Below, piece after piece: positions 1 through 9,983 of a stretch of 64,000 nt of DNA; position 1 is the stretch's first letter; every line of letters starts with the position of its first letter. The DNA lies in contig CAJWBE010000009.1 of assembly GCA_913020045.1 (NCBI GenBank), positions 1 to 64,000 of the forward strand, in the 5' to 3' direction. Origin of the DNA: an uncultured Oleiphilus sp. (GTDB taxonomy: Bacteria > Pseudomonadota > Gammaproteobacteria > Pseudomonadales > Oleiphilaceae). A program made the translations under genes and the position numbers. Below the pieces are notes generated by a model. That model was not told where the DNA came from and ran no database searches. It saw nothing but the letters and a program-made list of their open reading frames with translations.

Positions 1-797
1 ATCGCCTTATAGACCTGAACAATGTCGTAAAGATCTTTGTCTAAATTGAAGATGTCGAACTGTGAACGAAATTCCGCCGCATCCTCATCTCGCTGCTTTG
101 CCCAGTAAAGCCGAATTTTGTGACCCTGTTCAGACACTATAAAATCGCCAAAAGTCATCATGCGAATCTGGATACCTCTCTGCCCATAGATCATTAGCAT
201 TCGCAGATATAGATACTGCTCAGGGTCTAGGTTTTTATGACAAAACTGCTCATGAGCCCATTGATGCAACGCATCTTGTTCAGCTTGGGTAAATGGCCCT
301 TTCTCGGGGTCCAGGCTAAGAATGTGATCGACCGAGGATTTCTTTTTCCTTGGCAAATGTTTGTACGCGGTAACTAACTCCAATGAAGGTCGCTGTTCCA
401 GCGACTCACATTCATGCCAGAATCCCATAAAGCCTACAAGGCAGCTAAATTCAGTCACAGAAAAACGCTCGCGCAAGTCGATCAGATGGCCTTCATTAAG
501 CGGATCAAACCTGTCTTGAGCGGCCCTAGAAAATACTGTTGCGACGAGCGCAATTGTACTTTGTGCCACCTCTGACATGCGATAGGCTAAAGCAGCGTGT
601 AACCACTCCTTCCAATCAGATGAAACACAGTCAATTGCTGGCTCCCAGTTAACTGCAAGAGGGGCTATTCTGTCAGGATTCCAGAATGGCAATGAAGGGG
701 TGAAATACTCACCACACCGCGCCAGCCTGGGCGTATTCAGCCATTCATCGAGAGTATCCGGAGTGGGTACTCTAAGCGCTTCGACTTCTATACTCAT
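1..797 (-). CDS. tyrosine-recombinase-like protein, 3' part missing (GmtZ-like candidate)
   Basis: An open frame runs from an ATG at 797 to the left edge without a stop, giving 265 codons; the C-terminal part is outside the window. The ATG overlaps the stop of the upstream recombinase gene (ATGA), so the two are translationally coupled. Around residues 196-265 there is a pattern typical of the first half of a tyrosine-recombinase catalytic domain: a hydrophobic helix ending in GQRG (candidate catalytic Arg near residue 207), then MMTFGDF, then a strand with Lys near 234. Residues 1-190 are not recognised. Two overlapping recombinase genes of this kind occur in recombinase-in-trio elements and in gamma-mobile-trio islands (GmtY-GmtZ-GmtX). 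I favour a GmtZ-like role, but this is an inference from arrangement, not from recognised identity. The distal catalytic residues (HxxR, Tyr) cannot be seen. Confidence 0.6.
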   Translation of the reverse strand, partial: MSIEVEALRVPTPDTLDEWLNTPRLARCGEYFTPSLPFWNPDRIAPLAVNWEPAIDCVSSDWKEWLHAALAYRMSEVAQSTIALVATVFSRAAQDRFDPLNEGHLIDLRERFSVTEFSCLVGFMGFWHECESLEQRPSLELVTAYKHLPRKKKSSVDHILSLDPEKGPFTQAEQDALHQWAHEQFCHKNLDPEQYLYLRMLMIYGQRGIQIRMMTFGDFIVSEQGHKIRLYWAKQRDEDAAEFRSQFDIFNLDKDLYDIVQVYKA

Positions 798-2059
798 TCT
801 GCACCTCTTTCGCCTATCTTGGCTTCAACCCCTTCGCGTATTGCTTTAAATTTATCTGACCGTTTTTTCATCGCCTTATCCGCCTCCTCCTTCCAGAATT
901 TAGCCCCATATAGCCCTGGCATATTCGATTCAGGACTCCATCCAAATGCGTAAGTCAGCACCTTTTGTACCCTCGTCGTGCGATCCTCGGGCGTTAGCCG
1001 CTCTAACTCTTCCCTCATGCTTTCAAGAAGCGTGTACACGGAGTCATGGCGAAGAGAATGGAGGTGTACATCACTTATCTCAGGAAACGCAGCTCCCACG
1101 CGATTCAGCACCCCATCAAGCGCATTAATGCTCAGTGCCCGACCTTCATTTCGACGATGCGATACCAGTAAAAAAGGATGTGTTCTCGCTTCAGATAAAC
1201 CACCTTGAACTGTACGATGGTTCTCCATGTACTCCTTTAATGCCCATTCAAGGTCATCATTCATAACCCATTCGCGCTCATGGGTTTTGAACTGCGGCGC
1301 TTTGGGGCGTTTGTCTATCTCTTCGTCCTCAAGACCAATGATTGAGATCTTTTTGTCATGCCAGTGGATATCATTAGTTTTTACCAGCAACATTTCAGAT
1401 CTGCGCAATCCCAAATCCAAACCCAAGAGTAATACGATGTAGTTACGGAGCTTTAGCGCAGCATTAGCAAAGGGGTTTTGAGGGCTGTCTGGATCCATCA
1501 CCTCTAGCAAACGATCTCGTTGCAGTTGATCTAGCCCCTTCAGATCCTCCAATTTACGCTTTTTCCAAGATGGTTTAGCCGCCTTTATTTTGCGATTGAT
1601 ACGGCCTTTTAAATCCGCACATGCTGATTCACTTGTGACCTGATCACCTAGCTTTTCATAAAGGAATTTAAGGTAGTCACGCACATGCTCTATGCGCTGC
1701 TGAGCATGGGTTCTTCCCACACATTCAAACGCTGACGGGAGCATATGTACCCGAGAGTATTTTTGCTCCAGAGTCGCCTTTTGAAAGCCCGCGTCTCTCA
1801 CAAAGCGAGAAATTTCGGCGTCGGTTAAGTAGCGAGATTTAGGACGATGCTCTAACCGAGCACTCAGGTCAATCGATTCATATTCGAGAAAACTCTCCAG
1901 AAGCACTATGCTCTCAAGGTATTTTTTCTGTGTGTTAAGCGCGCGGGATGACAATTCCAGAGTCACAAAAAGATTCGGATAGTAATCAGGCATAGAGTCT
2001 TTAACTAACACTTTTGCCCGCATACCGTTTATTATTATTTCTTTGACTTGACGGCTCAT
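794..2059 (-). CDS. tyrosine recombinase / site-specific integrase (GmtY-like candidate)
   Basis: This protein of about 421 residues has the full set of tyrosine-recombinase catalytic motifs. They are Arg in GLRRSE (about residue 219), a candidate Lys in QFKTHE, the His-Arg box HLHSLRH (332-338), Trp in FGWSPES (374) and the nucleophile Tyr in LYGAKFW (384). The N-terminal half would be the SAM-like core-binding domain. The frame opens upstream at 2125, but I prefer ATG 2059 (or the adjacent ATG 2062). A GGAAG ribosome site lies just upstream of 2059, and the extra N-terminal residues are hydrophobic and atypical. The stop overlaps the start of a second recombinase-like gene. The gene is divergent from ettA with about 145 bp between them, and probably marks one end of an integrated island extending to the left. 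Confidence 0.85.
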   Translation of the reverse strand: MSRQVKEIIINGMRAKVLVKDSMPDYYPNLFVTLELSSRALNTQKKYLESIVLLESFLEYESIDLSARLEHRPKSRYLTDAEISRFVRDAGFQKATLEQKYSRVHMLPSAFECVGRTHAQQRIEHVRDYLKFLYEKLGDQVTSESACADLKGRINRKIKAAKPSWKKRKLEDLKGLDQLQRDRLLEVMDPDSPQNPFANAALKLRNYIVLLLGLDLGLRRSEMLLVKTNDIHWHDKKISIIGLEDEEIDKRPKAPQFKTHEREWVMNDDLEWALKEYMENHRTVQGGLSEARTHPFLLVSHRRNEGRALSINALDGVLNRVGAAFPEISDVHLHSLRHDSVYTLLESMREELERLTPEDRTTRVQKVLTYAFGWSPESNMPGLYGAKFWKEEADKAMKKRSDKFKAIREGVEAKIGERGAE

Positions 2060-2162
2060 CATCAGCTTCCAAAACGTGACTTTTTTAACTATAGTGACGA
2101 GCATATCACAACAAATTATAAACACTACTTTTATATTTTAATTACAGCGCGCCATTAAAACC

Positions 2163-2194
2163 CATTTAGGCCGCGTAAAATAAGACATTTAGGC
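2163..2194. repeat. 9-bp direct repeat in the integrase/ettA intergenic region
   Basis: CATTTAGGC occurs at 2163-2171 and again at 2186-2194, 23 bp apart, between the divergent integrase and ettA starts. It could be a recombinase or regulator binding site or part of an attachment site, or chance in a short AT-rich leader. Confidence 0.4.
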
Positions 2195-2204
2195 AAAAAT
2201 TAAT

Positions 2205-3893
2205 ATGGCAAAAGATAACAAATCAGGGAAAACGGGTTCTTACGTATTCACCATGAACCGGGTTGGCAAAGTTGTCCCGCCAAAAAGAGAAATTCTCAAA
2301 AACATTTCACTGTCATTCTTTCCTGGCGCCAAGATTGGCGTGCTCGGGTTAAACGGTGCGGGAAAATCAACACTTCTAAAAATTATGGCGGGAGTCGATA
2401 AAGACTATACAGGTGAAGCTAGACCTCAACCGGACATTAACGTTGGCTACTTGTCACAAGAGCCTCAGCTTGATGAAAGTAAAGATGTTCGAGGCAACGT
2501 AGAAGATGGGCTAAAAGAGATAAAGAATGCACTAACTCGACTAGATCAAGTATATGCCGAGTACGCAGAGCCAGAGGCCGACTTTGACGCCTTAGCCGCC
2601 GAACAGGCAAAGCTAGAAGCCATTATCGAAACAGGTGACGGCCACAACCTAGAGCGGACTCTGGAAGTTGCCGCCGATGCGCTTCGATTGCCACCTTGGG
2701 AAGCCGATGTCAGCAAGCTATCAGGCGGAGAGAAACGACGTGTAGCTTTATGTCGGCTACTGCTGTCGAAACCCGACATGCTGCTTTTAGACGAACCAAC
2801 CAACCATTTGGATGCTGAAAGTGTTGCTTGGTTAGAGCGCTTCTTACATGACTATTCGGGAACAGTGGTCGCCATTACCCACGATCGCTATTTCTTAGAT
2901 AACGTTGCAGGCTGGATTCTCGAGCTGGACCGCGGCCACGGCATCCCCTTCGAAGGAAACTATTCTCAGTGGTTAGAAGCGAAAGGAAAGCGCCTAGAGA
3001 TTGAACAAAAACAGGAAGATGCACGCCAACGAAGTGTGAAGTCGGAGCTAGAGTGGGTTCGCACCAATCAAAAAGGCCGGCATTCGAAAAGCAAGGCGCG
3101 CTTGCAGCGCTTTGAGGAACTCAATTCACAAGAAGTTCAGCAACGCAACGAAACAATGGAAATATACATTCCACCTGGGCCTCGCCTAGGAGATGTCGTC
3201 ATTGAGCTAGATAAGGTTAGCAAACAGTTTGAAGATAAACTGCTGTTTAAAGATTTAAGCCTGTCTATCCCTCCTGGCAGCATCGTCGGCGTTATCGGCG
3301 GCAATGGGGCGGGCAAATCCAGCTTATTTAGACTTATCGCTGGCAGCGACACACCTGATTCAGGCACCGTGCGACTGGGAGAAACCGTCAAACTAGGGTT
3401 TGTCGAACAAACGCGCGACCTTGATAACAACAAGACTGTTTGGGAAGAAGTTAGTGATGGCGAAGATATTATCCAAATAGGCACCTATCAAACGCCATCA
3501 AGAGCCTACGTTAGTCGTTTTAATTTTAAAGGGAATGATCAGCAGAAGAAGGTCAATGACCTCTCCGGTGGTGAGCGTAACCGCTTACATTTGGCCAACA
3601 CCCTCAAGCAAGGTGCGAATGTGTTACTGCTCGATGAGCCAACCAACGACCTTGACGTTGAGACCTTACGAGCGCTCGAGGAGGCGGTACTCGCCTTCCC
3701 CGGTTGTGCGATCGTCATCTCGCACGACAGGTGGTTCCTAGATCGAATCGCCACTCATATTCTCGCCTATGAAGGCGACAGCGAAGTGGTATGGTTCGAA
3801 GGTAACTATTCAGAATACGAAGAAGACTTTAAAAAACGCAAAGGCGAGCAAGCTAAAGCGCCGACGCGAGTCAACTATAAGAAACTCGCTTAA
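2205..3893 (+). CDS. ettA: energy-dependent translational throttle protein EttA (ABC-F)
   Basis: EttA is a soluble ABC-F ATPase that binds the ribosomal E site and gates entry of initiation complexes into elongation according to the ATP/ADP ratio. The 562-residue protein has two ATPase domains. The first has Walker A GLNGAGKST at 48-56, signature LSGGE at 172-176 and DEPT at 196-199. The second has Walker A GGNGAGKS at 365-372 and a second LSGGE. A charged P-site tRNA interaction linker lies at about 245-305. The length and the opening residues, up to the Pro-Pro-Lys-Arg-Glu segment, fit EttA rather than Uup or YheS. It has no transmembrane segments, as expected. It is transcribed away from the integrase, and an 11-bp hairpin follows its stop. 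Confidence 0.95.
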   Translation: MAKDNKSGKTGSYVFTMNRVGKVVPPKREILKNISLSFFPGAKIGVLGLNGAGKSTLLKIMAGVDKDYTGEARPQPDINVGYLSQEPQLDESKDVRGNVEDGLKEIKNALTRLDQVYAEYAEPEADFDALAAEQAKLEAIIETGDGHNLERTLEVAADALRLPPWEADVSKLSGGEKRRVALCRLLLSKPDMLLLDEPTNHLDAESVAWLERFLHDYSGTVVAITHDRYFLDNVAGWILELDRGHGIPFEGNYSQWLEAKGKRLEIEQKQEDARQRSVKSELEWVRTNQKGRHSKSKARLQRFEELNSQEVQQRNETMEIYIPPGPRLGDVVIELDKVSKQFEDKLLFKDLSLSIPPGSIVGVIGGNGAGKSSLFRLIAGSDTPDSGTVRLGETVKLGFVEQTRDLDNNKTVWEEVSDGEDIIQIGTYQTPSRAYVSRFNFKGNDQQKKVNDLSGGERNRLHLANTLKQGANVLLLDEPTNDLDVETLRALEEAVLAFPGCAIVISHDRWFLDRIATHILAYEGDSEVVWFEGNYSEYEEDFKKRKGEQAKAPTRVNYKKLA

Positions 3894-3926
3894 GTTGCGT
3901 TATAAGGCCTTTCGTCTTATATTCTT

Positions 3927-3956
3927 CAAGGAGTTAGTACTGCCGCTAACTCCTTG
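3927..3956 (+). terminator. hairpin downstream of ettA
   Basis: CAAGGAGTTAG (3927-3937) pairs perfectly with CTAACTCCTTG (3946-3956) over an 8-nt loop. It follows ettA but has no T-run, so it may be a weak terminator or a processing or regulatory hairpin in the leader of the PilZ gene. Confidence 0.4.
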
Positions 3957-3983
3957 TACTTAGGCTTAAGTCGGACATTGATC

Positions 3984-4358
3984 ATGAGCGATAATAACCA
4001 ACAAGAAAACAAGCGCCAATTTAGTCGAATTCTCTTTAACGCCGAATGCACCTTGCACCAGAGCAACATGGAATGGCTCACTGAGCTGCAAGATATTTCA
4101 CTTAAAGGGATATTGGTGAGAAAGCCTGATCACTTAGCGATTGATAATAAGGAAAGCTGTGAAGCGACAATTCGCTTAAGCGGCAGTGAGGCTTGCATCG
4201 TCATGTCTCTCGATTATTCGCATGAAGACGATCAAACCATCGGTTTCAAATGTAAATATATTGATATCGATAGCATGACGCATTTAAAGCGTCTGGTTGA
4301 GTTAAACCTAGGCAGCGGCGAAATGCTTAAAAGAGAGTTAGAGAGCCTGTCGTCCTAA
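3984..4358 (+). CDS. PilZ domain protein (candidate c-di-GMP receptor)
   Basis: This small 124-residue soluble protein is essentially a single PilZ domain. The two c-di-GMP-binding signatures are present: RQFSR near the N-terminus (RxxxR) and DISLKG about 25 residues later (DxSxxG). PilZ proteins bind cyclic di-GMP and regulate motility, pili or exopolysaccharide through partner proteins. The start at 3984 (MSDNNQQ) is chosen because the residues before it in the longer frame are unrelated to PilZ N-termini. The gene is convergent with radA, with only about 46 bp between the stops. The pilus operon is about 14 kb away, so no specific partner can be inferred. Confidence 0.85.
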   Translation: MSDNNQQENKRQFSRILFNAECTLHQSNMEWLTELQDISLKGILVRKPDHLAIDNKESCEATIRLSGSEACIVMSLDYSHEDDQTIGFKCKYIDIDSMTHLKRLVELNLGSGEMLKRELESLSS

Positions 4359-4404
4359 GGTCTCAACCGACGGCACCGAAAAACGCTGACCAAACGCACT
4401 TCCT

Positions 4405-5775
4405 CTAGAAGACGTGATCGAATAGCTCTGCCAGCTTTTTAATCAGAACGACTTCAATATCTGGGTCTTTCTTCGGAGGTCTATTGCCGAAGGGTACGAT
4501 CACCTTGGTAAAACCGTGTTTTTTCGCTTCTTGAATGCGCTCCTGCCCACTTGGCACAGGCCTCACTTCTCCTGACAAACCGACTTCACCGAAGATCGCG
4601 ATATTGCTCGACAACGCAGAGCCCTTGAAACTGGATATTATTGCGGCAACTGACGCTAGGTCTGTACTCGTTTCAGTCGTTCTAACCCCACCAACTAGAT
4701 TTAGAAAGACATCTTGGTCGCCACAATGAAAACCGGCATGACGATTAAGTACCGCTAACAACATAGATAATCGATTTTGATCCAAACCCAAGGAAACCCT
4801 TTTTGGGTAACTCCCTTGGCTTTCATCGACTAGAGCCTGAACTTCTACCAGCAAAGCACGTGTGCCTTCCCACAATATGGTCACGACACTACCCGGCAAG
4901 GCTTCTTCTCCGCGATTGAGGAATATCGCGCTTGGGTTCTTAACTTCGCTAAGACCATTTTCCTGCATCGCGAAAACACCCAGCTCATTCACTGCACCAA
5001 AACGGTTTTTAATGCCCCGCAAAGTACGAAAACGCATATCACTAGAACTTTCTAACATGATCGAGCAGTCAATCATGTGCTCCAAAACCTTTGGCCCGGC
5101 AATCGCTCCCTCTTTGGTCACATGACCGACCAAAAACAACACGGTTCCGGACTGCTTCGCCATTCGAGTTAATCGCGCTGCGCACTCTCGGACTTGGGAT
5201 ACGCTACCCGGAGCGGACTCAAGCGACTCCGTATAAACAACCTGGATACTATCAATGACAATGACTTTAGGCTTGGTCACAGCAATAGTTTGCTCAATTG
5301 CCTCAAGACAGGTTTCTGAATACATGCTGAGGGAGTCCGCTTGCAGACCCAAGCGCTTAGCTCGCAACGCAACTTGCTGAAGCGATTCCTCACCGGTTAT
5401 GTATAAAGTACTCATTTGAAGTGCTAGAGAGCACATAGACTGCAGCAACAGCGTGCTTTTTCCCGCGCCAGGGTGACCGCCGACAAGAATGGCGGAACCC
5501 GGCACAAGACCACCGCCCAGAACACGGTCAAACTCGCCAATGCCAGAGCTGAACCGAGGCTGCTCTGCCAAGTCAATCGTACCCAAGGTTTTTATTTCAG
5601 ATGCAGCGCCTGCATAGCCACCACTAGAAGAGGCGCCTTTCTTGGCGCGAGAAGAGGATCCTAACTTAATCTCTTGAACCGAATTCCACTGGCCACATTC
5701 AGGGCATTGACCCTGCCACTTAGAAAAATCAGCCCCGCAGTCAGTACAAACAAAGGCGCTTTTTACTTTAGCCAT
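4405..5775 (-). CDS. radA: DNA repair protein RadA
   Basis: RadA (Sms) is a RecA-related, DnaB-type helicase that promotes branch migration and processing of recombination intermediates. The 456-residue protein shows the expected order of parts. There is an N-terminal C4 zinc finger (Cys10, 13, 24, 27), a RecA-like core with Walker A GGHPGAGKST at 99-108, the RadA-specific KNRFG motif at 255-259, and a C-terminal Lon-protease-like domain. The ATG at 5775 is 14 bp after the stop of the upstream lipoprotein gene, so the two are probably cotranscribed. Length and motifs are fully typical. Confidence 0.97.
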   Translation of the reverse strand: MAKVKSAFVCTDCGADFSKWQGQCPECGQWNSVQEIKLGSSSRAKKGASSSGGYAGAASEIKTLGTIDLAEQPRFSSGIGEFDRVLGGGLVPGSAILVGGHPGAGKSTLLLQSMCSLALQMSTLYITGEESLQQVALRAKRLGLQADSLSMYSETCLEAIEQTIAVTKPKVIVIDSIQVVYTESLESAPGSVSQVRECAARLTRMAKQSGTVLFLVGHVTKEGAIAGPKVLEHMIDCSIMLESSSDMRFRTLRGIKNRFGAVNELGVFAMQENGLSEVKNPSAIFLNRGEEALPGSVVTILWEGTRALLVEVQALVDESQGSYPKRVSLGLDQNRLSMLLAVLNRHAGFHCGDQDVFLNLVGGVRTTETSTDLASVAAIISSFKGSALSSNIAIFGEVGLSGEVRPVPSGQERIQEAKKHGFTKVIVPFGNRPPKKDPDIEVVLIKKLAELFDHVF

Positions 5776-5789
5776 TCAAGGGCTAACCT

Positions 5790-7205
5790 CTAATCGATAA
5801 TACGGAAATTTTGATCAAGTATGTCGTACCAGTAGGAGTCGAACGTAGCGTCAGCATCAGACAAACCATCCCCCGTACTGTCTCCATTATAATCAATGGC
5901 CAAACTAACAGTTTCAGAGTCGAAATTAATACTAATCGCTTCCAAGTCTTTGCCCAGAATAACGAAACCTCCGCTCGATGGAGGCGTCGACAAGCCACTA
6001 CTAAAAACCGTCGATAACTCCTCCAACTCAGCATATCCACCGCCGTCAAAGGTCATCCCACCCGTCACAGAGTAACTATAAGGACTGCGCGTTGTATCAA
6101 CGCCTTTTGCTGCAGAGTAAGTCTCGCCAAAGGAATAGATTCGCTCATCGTTTCCTTGCAACACGCCCACTTTAAAGTTGCTGTCATAAACGCGTTCACT
6201 AAACTGAAGAAGCCGGTCGCTAGACTGATATATCTTCGTAGTGCCATTCATCACAAACGTCACATCATCTGCCACTGTCGATATTAAGTTGCTTGCTCGT
6301 AAATTGGCGTAGCGTTCATAGCTTTGGCACTCAACCTGACTCGAGGTTCGGCCCGCCAGACGATAGAACTCATCACCACCATTTACCTCGTCTAGATCAT
6401 ATATAACTTCCAGCAAATCTAAACCGTCGACCCCCTTTAGAGAGGGGTAAGAATTTTCTTTTATTTTGTAACGAATTTGAGCCTCGCCAGACCGGCTTTC
6501 GTCTTCCTCTAACGCTCGAAGGACTACAATAGAATTCCCAAATGCTTCTTTCGTAAATACTACTTCGTTATCAAATGGAGCGCTTTCACTACGTTTCAAA
6601 TACTGAATTTCTAAGCCATTGCCAACTAACGCGAAACGCACATCATCCGCCCAAAACAGCTCTCCACTATCGTCACGGTTCTCATATACAGAATATGAAC
6701 CATCAAAAGTTTTACCTAAGTTCGCTTCGCATCGCTCACTTGAATTCAAACTAAAAGACTCATTTAGCCCGTCAATCTCGGAATAGGTTAGCGATATCGA
6801 CCCATCAAAAGTAACGCCATCTGTTTCTTCGCACGCTTCATAACGAACGGCAAACTGATCACCCGCCCGGTACTCTTCGCCATCTGGTCTAGCAAGCGAA
6901 TAAAACGCACGGCCGCCAAGGCTACAGTCATAGATATACTCATCGTCGACTAAAAGCGCAGTATCAGGAAGGTCAGAAGAATCTAGAAAGTTAAACAGTG
7001 GCAAATACAGAAATGAACGAAGAGAGGACTGAATAAAACCGTAAACGATAGGCTGCGCATTCTCTTTCGTTATATCGAGGGTTCGATCGTTGACATCTAA
7101 ATCGACGTCATCTTTAAAAATTTCAAGCTCGTCTTTGATGTCCGAACAAGCGGAAAACATAAAAAGAAAAACAGCAATAATTGAAACTTTGAACGCGCCC
7201 GACAT
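5790..7205 (-). CDS. putative lipoprotein of unknown function
   Basis: I do not recognise this 471-residue protein. The chosen start (ATG 7205, preceded by AGGGT) gives a short signal peptide ending in a lipobox (FSAC), so the mature protein should be lipid-anchored at about residue 20. The upstream extension of the frame would bury the signal sequence. The mature part is acidic and rich in Asp, Glu, Ser and Tyr, with many alternating polar/hydrophobic stretches suggesting beta structure. It contains a few scattered cysteines (CSLGG, CEETDG, CEANLG, CQSYE) that could form disulfides. No catalytic motif is evident. The tail contains a Gly/Asp-rich segment (DYNGDSTGDG) that resembles a calcium-binding or dockerin-like loop but is single. 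It sits between hemE and radA, 14 bp upstream of radA. Confidence 0.75.
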   Translation of the reverse strand: MSGAFKVSIIAVFLFMFSACSDIKDELEIFKDDVDLDVNDRTLDITKENAQPIVYGFIQSSLRSFLYLPLFNFLDSSDLPDTALLVDDEYIYDCSLGGRAFYSLARPDGEEYRAGDQFAVRYEACEETDGVTFDGSISLTYSEIDGLNESFSLNSSERCEANLGKTFDGSYSVYENRDDSGELFWADDVRFALVGNGLEIQYLKRSESAPFDNEVVFTKEAFGNSIVVLRALEEDESRSGEAQIRYKIKENSYPSLKGVDGLDLLEVIYDLDEVNGGDEFYRLAGRTSSQVECQSYERYANLRASNLISTVADDVTFVMNGTTKIYQSSDRLLQFSERVYDSNFKVGVLQGNDERIYSFGETYSAAKGVDTTRSPYSYSVTGGMTFDGGGYAELEELSTVFSSGLSTPPSSGGFVILGKDLEAISINFDSETVSLAIDYNGDSTGDGLSDADATFDSYWYDILDQNFRIID

Positions 7206-7334
7206 CCGGCAACCCTGAGATATGATAGAAACAGATGCCCTGATTGTAATCAATGCAGGCCATCGGTTAAATGAAGCGTCTCGCCAAATGTGACCCAAGC
7301 GACTCTATCAAATGAGATTTAGCCGCAAGAAAAC

Positions 7335-8399
7335 TTAGGAATGGTACTTTTCACTCAAACGGTGCACCGCTTCGACCAGTATCTTAGGCGCCTCGGGGTC
7401 AACATACTGATGAATACCGTGCCCTAAATTAAATACATGACCGGAACCCATGCCGTAAGACTCAAGGATGCGCGCCACTTCTGCCTCTATCTGAGCCGCA
7501 TTTCCATAAAGCACGCAAGGGTCTAGATTTCCCTGCAAGGCAACTTGATTGCCGACCTGAGCCCTAGCCCCACCGATATTCATCGTCCAGTCTAATCCTA
7601 ATGCATCAGCCCCAACCGCGGCCATTTGAGGTAGCCAGAGGCCACCTCCCTTCGTAAACAAAATAACCGGCACCTTTCGACCGTCATATTCACGAATCAA
7701 GCCGTTTACGATTTTTTCCATATACTTTAATGAAAACTCTATATAGGCCGCATCACTTAAGCTGCCGCCCCAGGAGTCAAAAATCTGAACTGCTTGGGCT
7801 CCGGCCTTTATCTGCTCATTGAGATAATCGATAACCGACAATGCTAACTTTTCTAACAACTGGTGAAGAACCTCAGGCTGGCTATAAAGCATACCTTTAA
7901 TATGCCTAAAATCTTTTGAGCTACCGCCTTCTACCATATACGTTGCTAGCGTCCATGGACTGCCAGAAAAGCCAATCAGCGGAACGCGACCATTCAACTC
8001 TCGCCTAATTTCACTCACCGCATTCGTTACGTAAGGAAGATCCTTTAAGGTATTGACGACAGGCAACGCATCGACATCTTGCTCGGTGCGTACAATTTTT
8101 CTAAACCTGGGCCCTTCTCCGGTTTCAAAATAAAGTCCTAAGCCCATCGCGTCAGGTATCGTCAGAATGTCCGAAAACAAAATTGCTGCATCTAAGGGGT
8201 AGCGCTCTAGAGGCTGCAGAGTCACTTCACACGCTAGCTCTTTGTTCTTGCACAGACTCAGAAAATCGCCAGCCTGAGCTCGCGTAGCACGATACTCTGG
8301 CAGATAACGCCCTGCCTGACGCATCATCCAAACAGGCGTCACATCAACAGGCTGCCCCATCAAGGCGCGTAGAAATCGATCATTCTTTAGTTCAGACAT
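7335..8399 (-). CDS. hemE: uroporphyrinogen decarboxylase
   Basis: HemE decarboxylates the four acetate side chains of uroporphyrinogen III to give coproporphyrinogen III in haem synthesis. It is a cytosolic, cofactor-free TIM barrel. The 354-residue protein has the family signature [12 protein letters not shown] at about 25-36 and the conserved segments [12 protein letters not shown] and GHGIHQ. Length and start are typical. A strong terminator separates it from gltD upstream, so it should have its own promoter in the intervening 100 bp. Confidence 0.97.
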   Translation of the reverse strand: MSELKNDRFLRALMGQPVDVTPVWMMRQAGRYLPEYRATRAQAGDFLSLCKNKELACEVTLQPLERYPLDAAILFSDILTIPDAMGLGLYFETGEGPRFRKIVRTEQDVDALPVVNTLKDLPYVTNAVSEIRRELNGRVPLIGFSGSPWTLATYMVEGGSSKDFRHIKGMLYSQPEVLHQLLEKLALSVIDYLNEQIKAGAQAVQIFDSWGGSLSDAAYIEFSLKYMEKIVNGLIREYDGRKVPVILFTKGGGLWLPQMAAVGADALGLDWTMNIGGARAQVGNQVALQGNLDPCVLYGNAAQIEAEVARILESYGMGSGHVFNLGHGIHQYVDPEAPKILVEAVHRLSEKYHS

Positions 8400-8445
8400 A
8401 GGACGTCCTTAACGTGTTACTCACTATTGAGATTAATTGCTCAAT

Positions 8446-8476
8446 AAAAAAGGCACGATACATAGCGTGCCTTTTT
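8446..8476 (-). terminator. factor-independent terminator of gltBD (usable in both directions)
   Basis: Stem GGCACG (8452-8457) with CGTGCC (8466-8471) over an 8-nt loop, flanked by an A-run and a T-run that extend the stem. It lies just after the gltD stop and before hemE. Confidence 0.85.
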
Positions 8477-8500
8477 ACTTATCGAAAAAATGGTTGCCGA

Positions 8501-9928
<1,428 letters not shown>

Positions 9929-9983
9929 TCATAAACCATATTCGCGGGGCCTATTGCCACAGCATCGCAATACACTCTTAAAC

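Noticed and set aside
2060-2125. Longer start for the island recombinase
   Set aside because: The added residues are a hydrophobic, Cys-containing stretch unlike recombinase N-termini, while ATG 2059/2062 has a GGAAG site.
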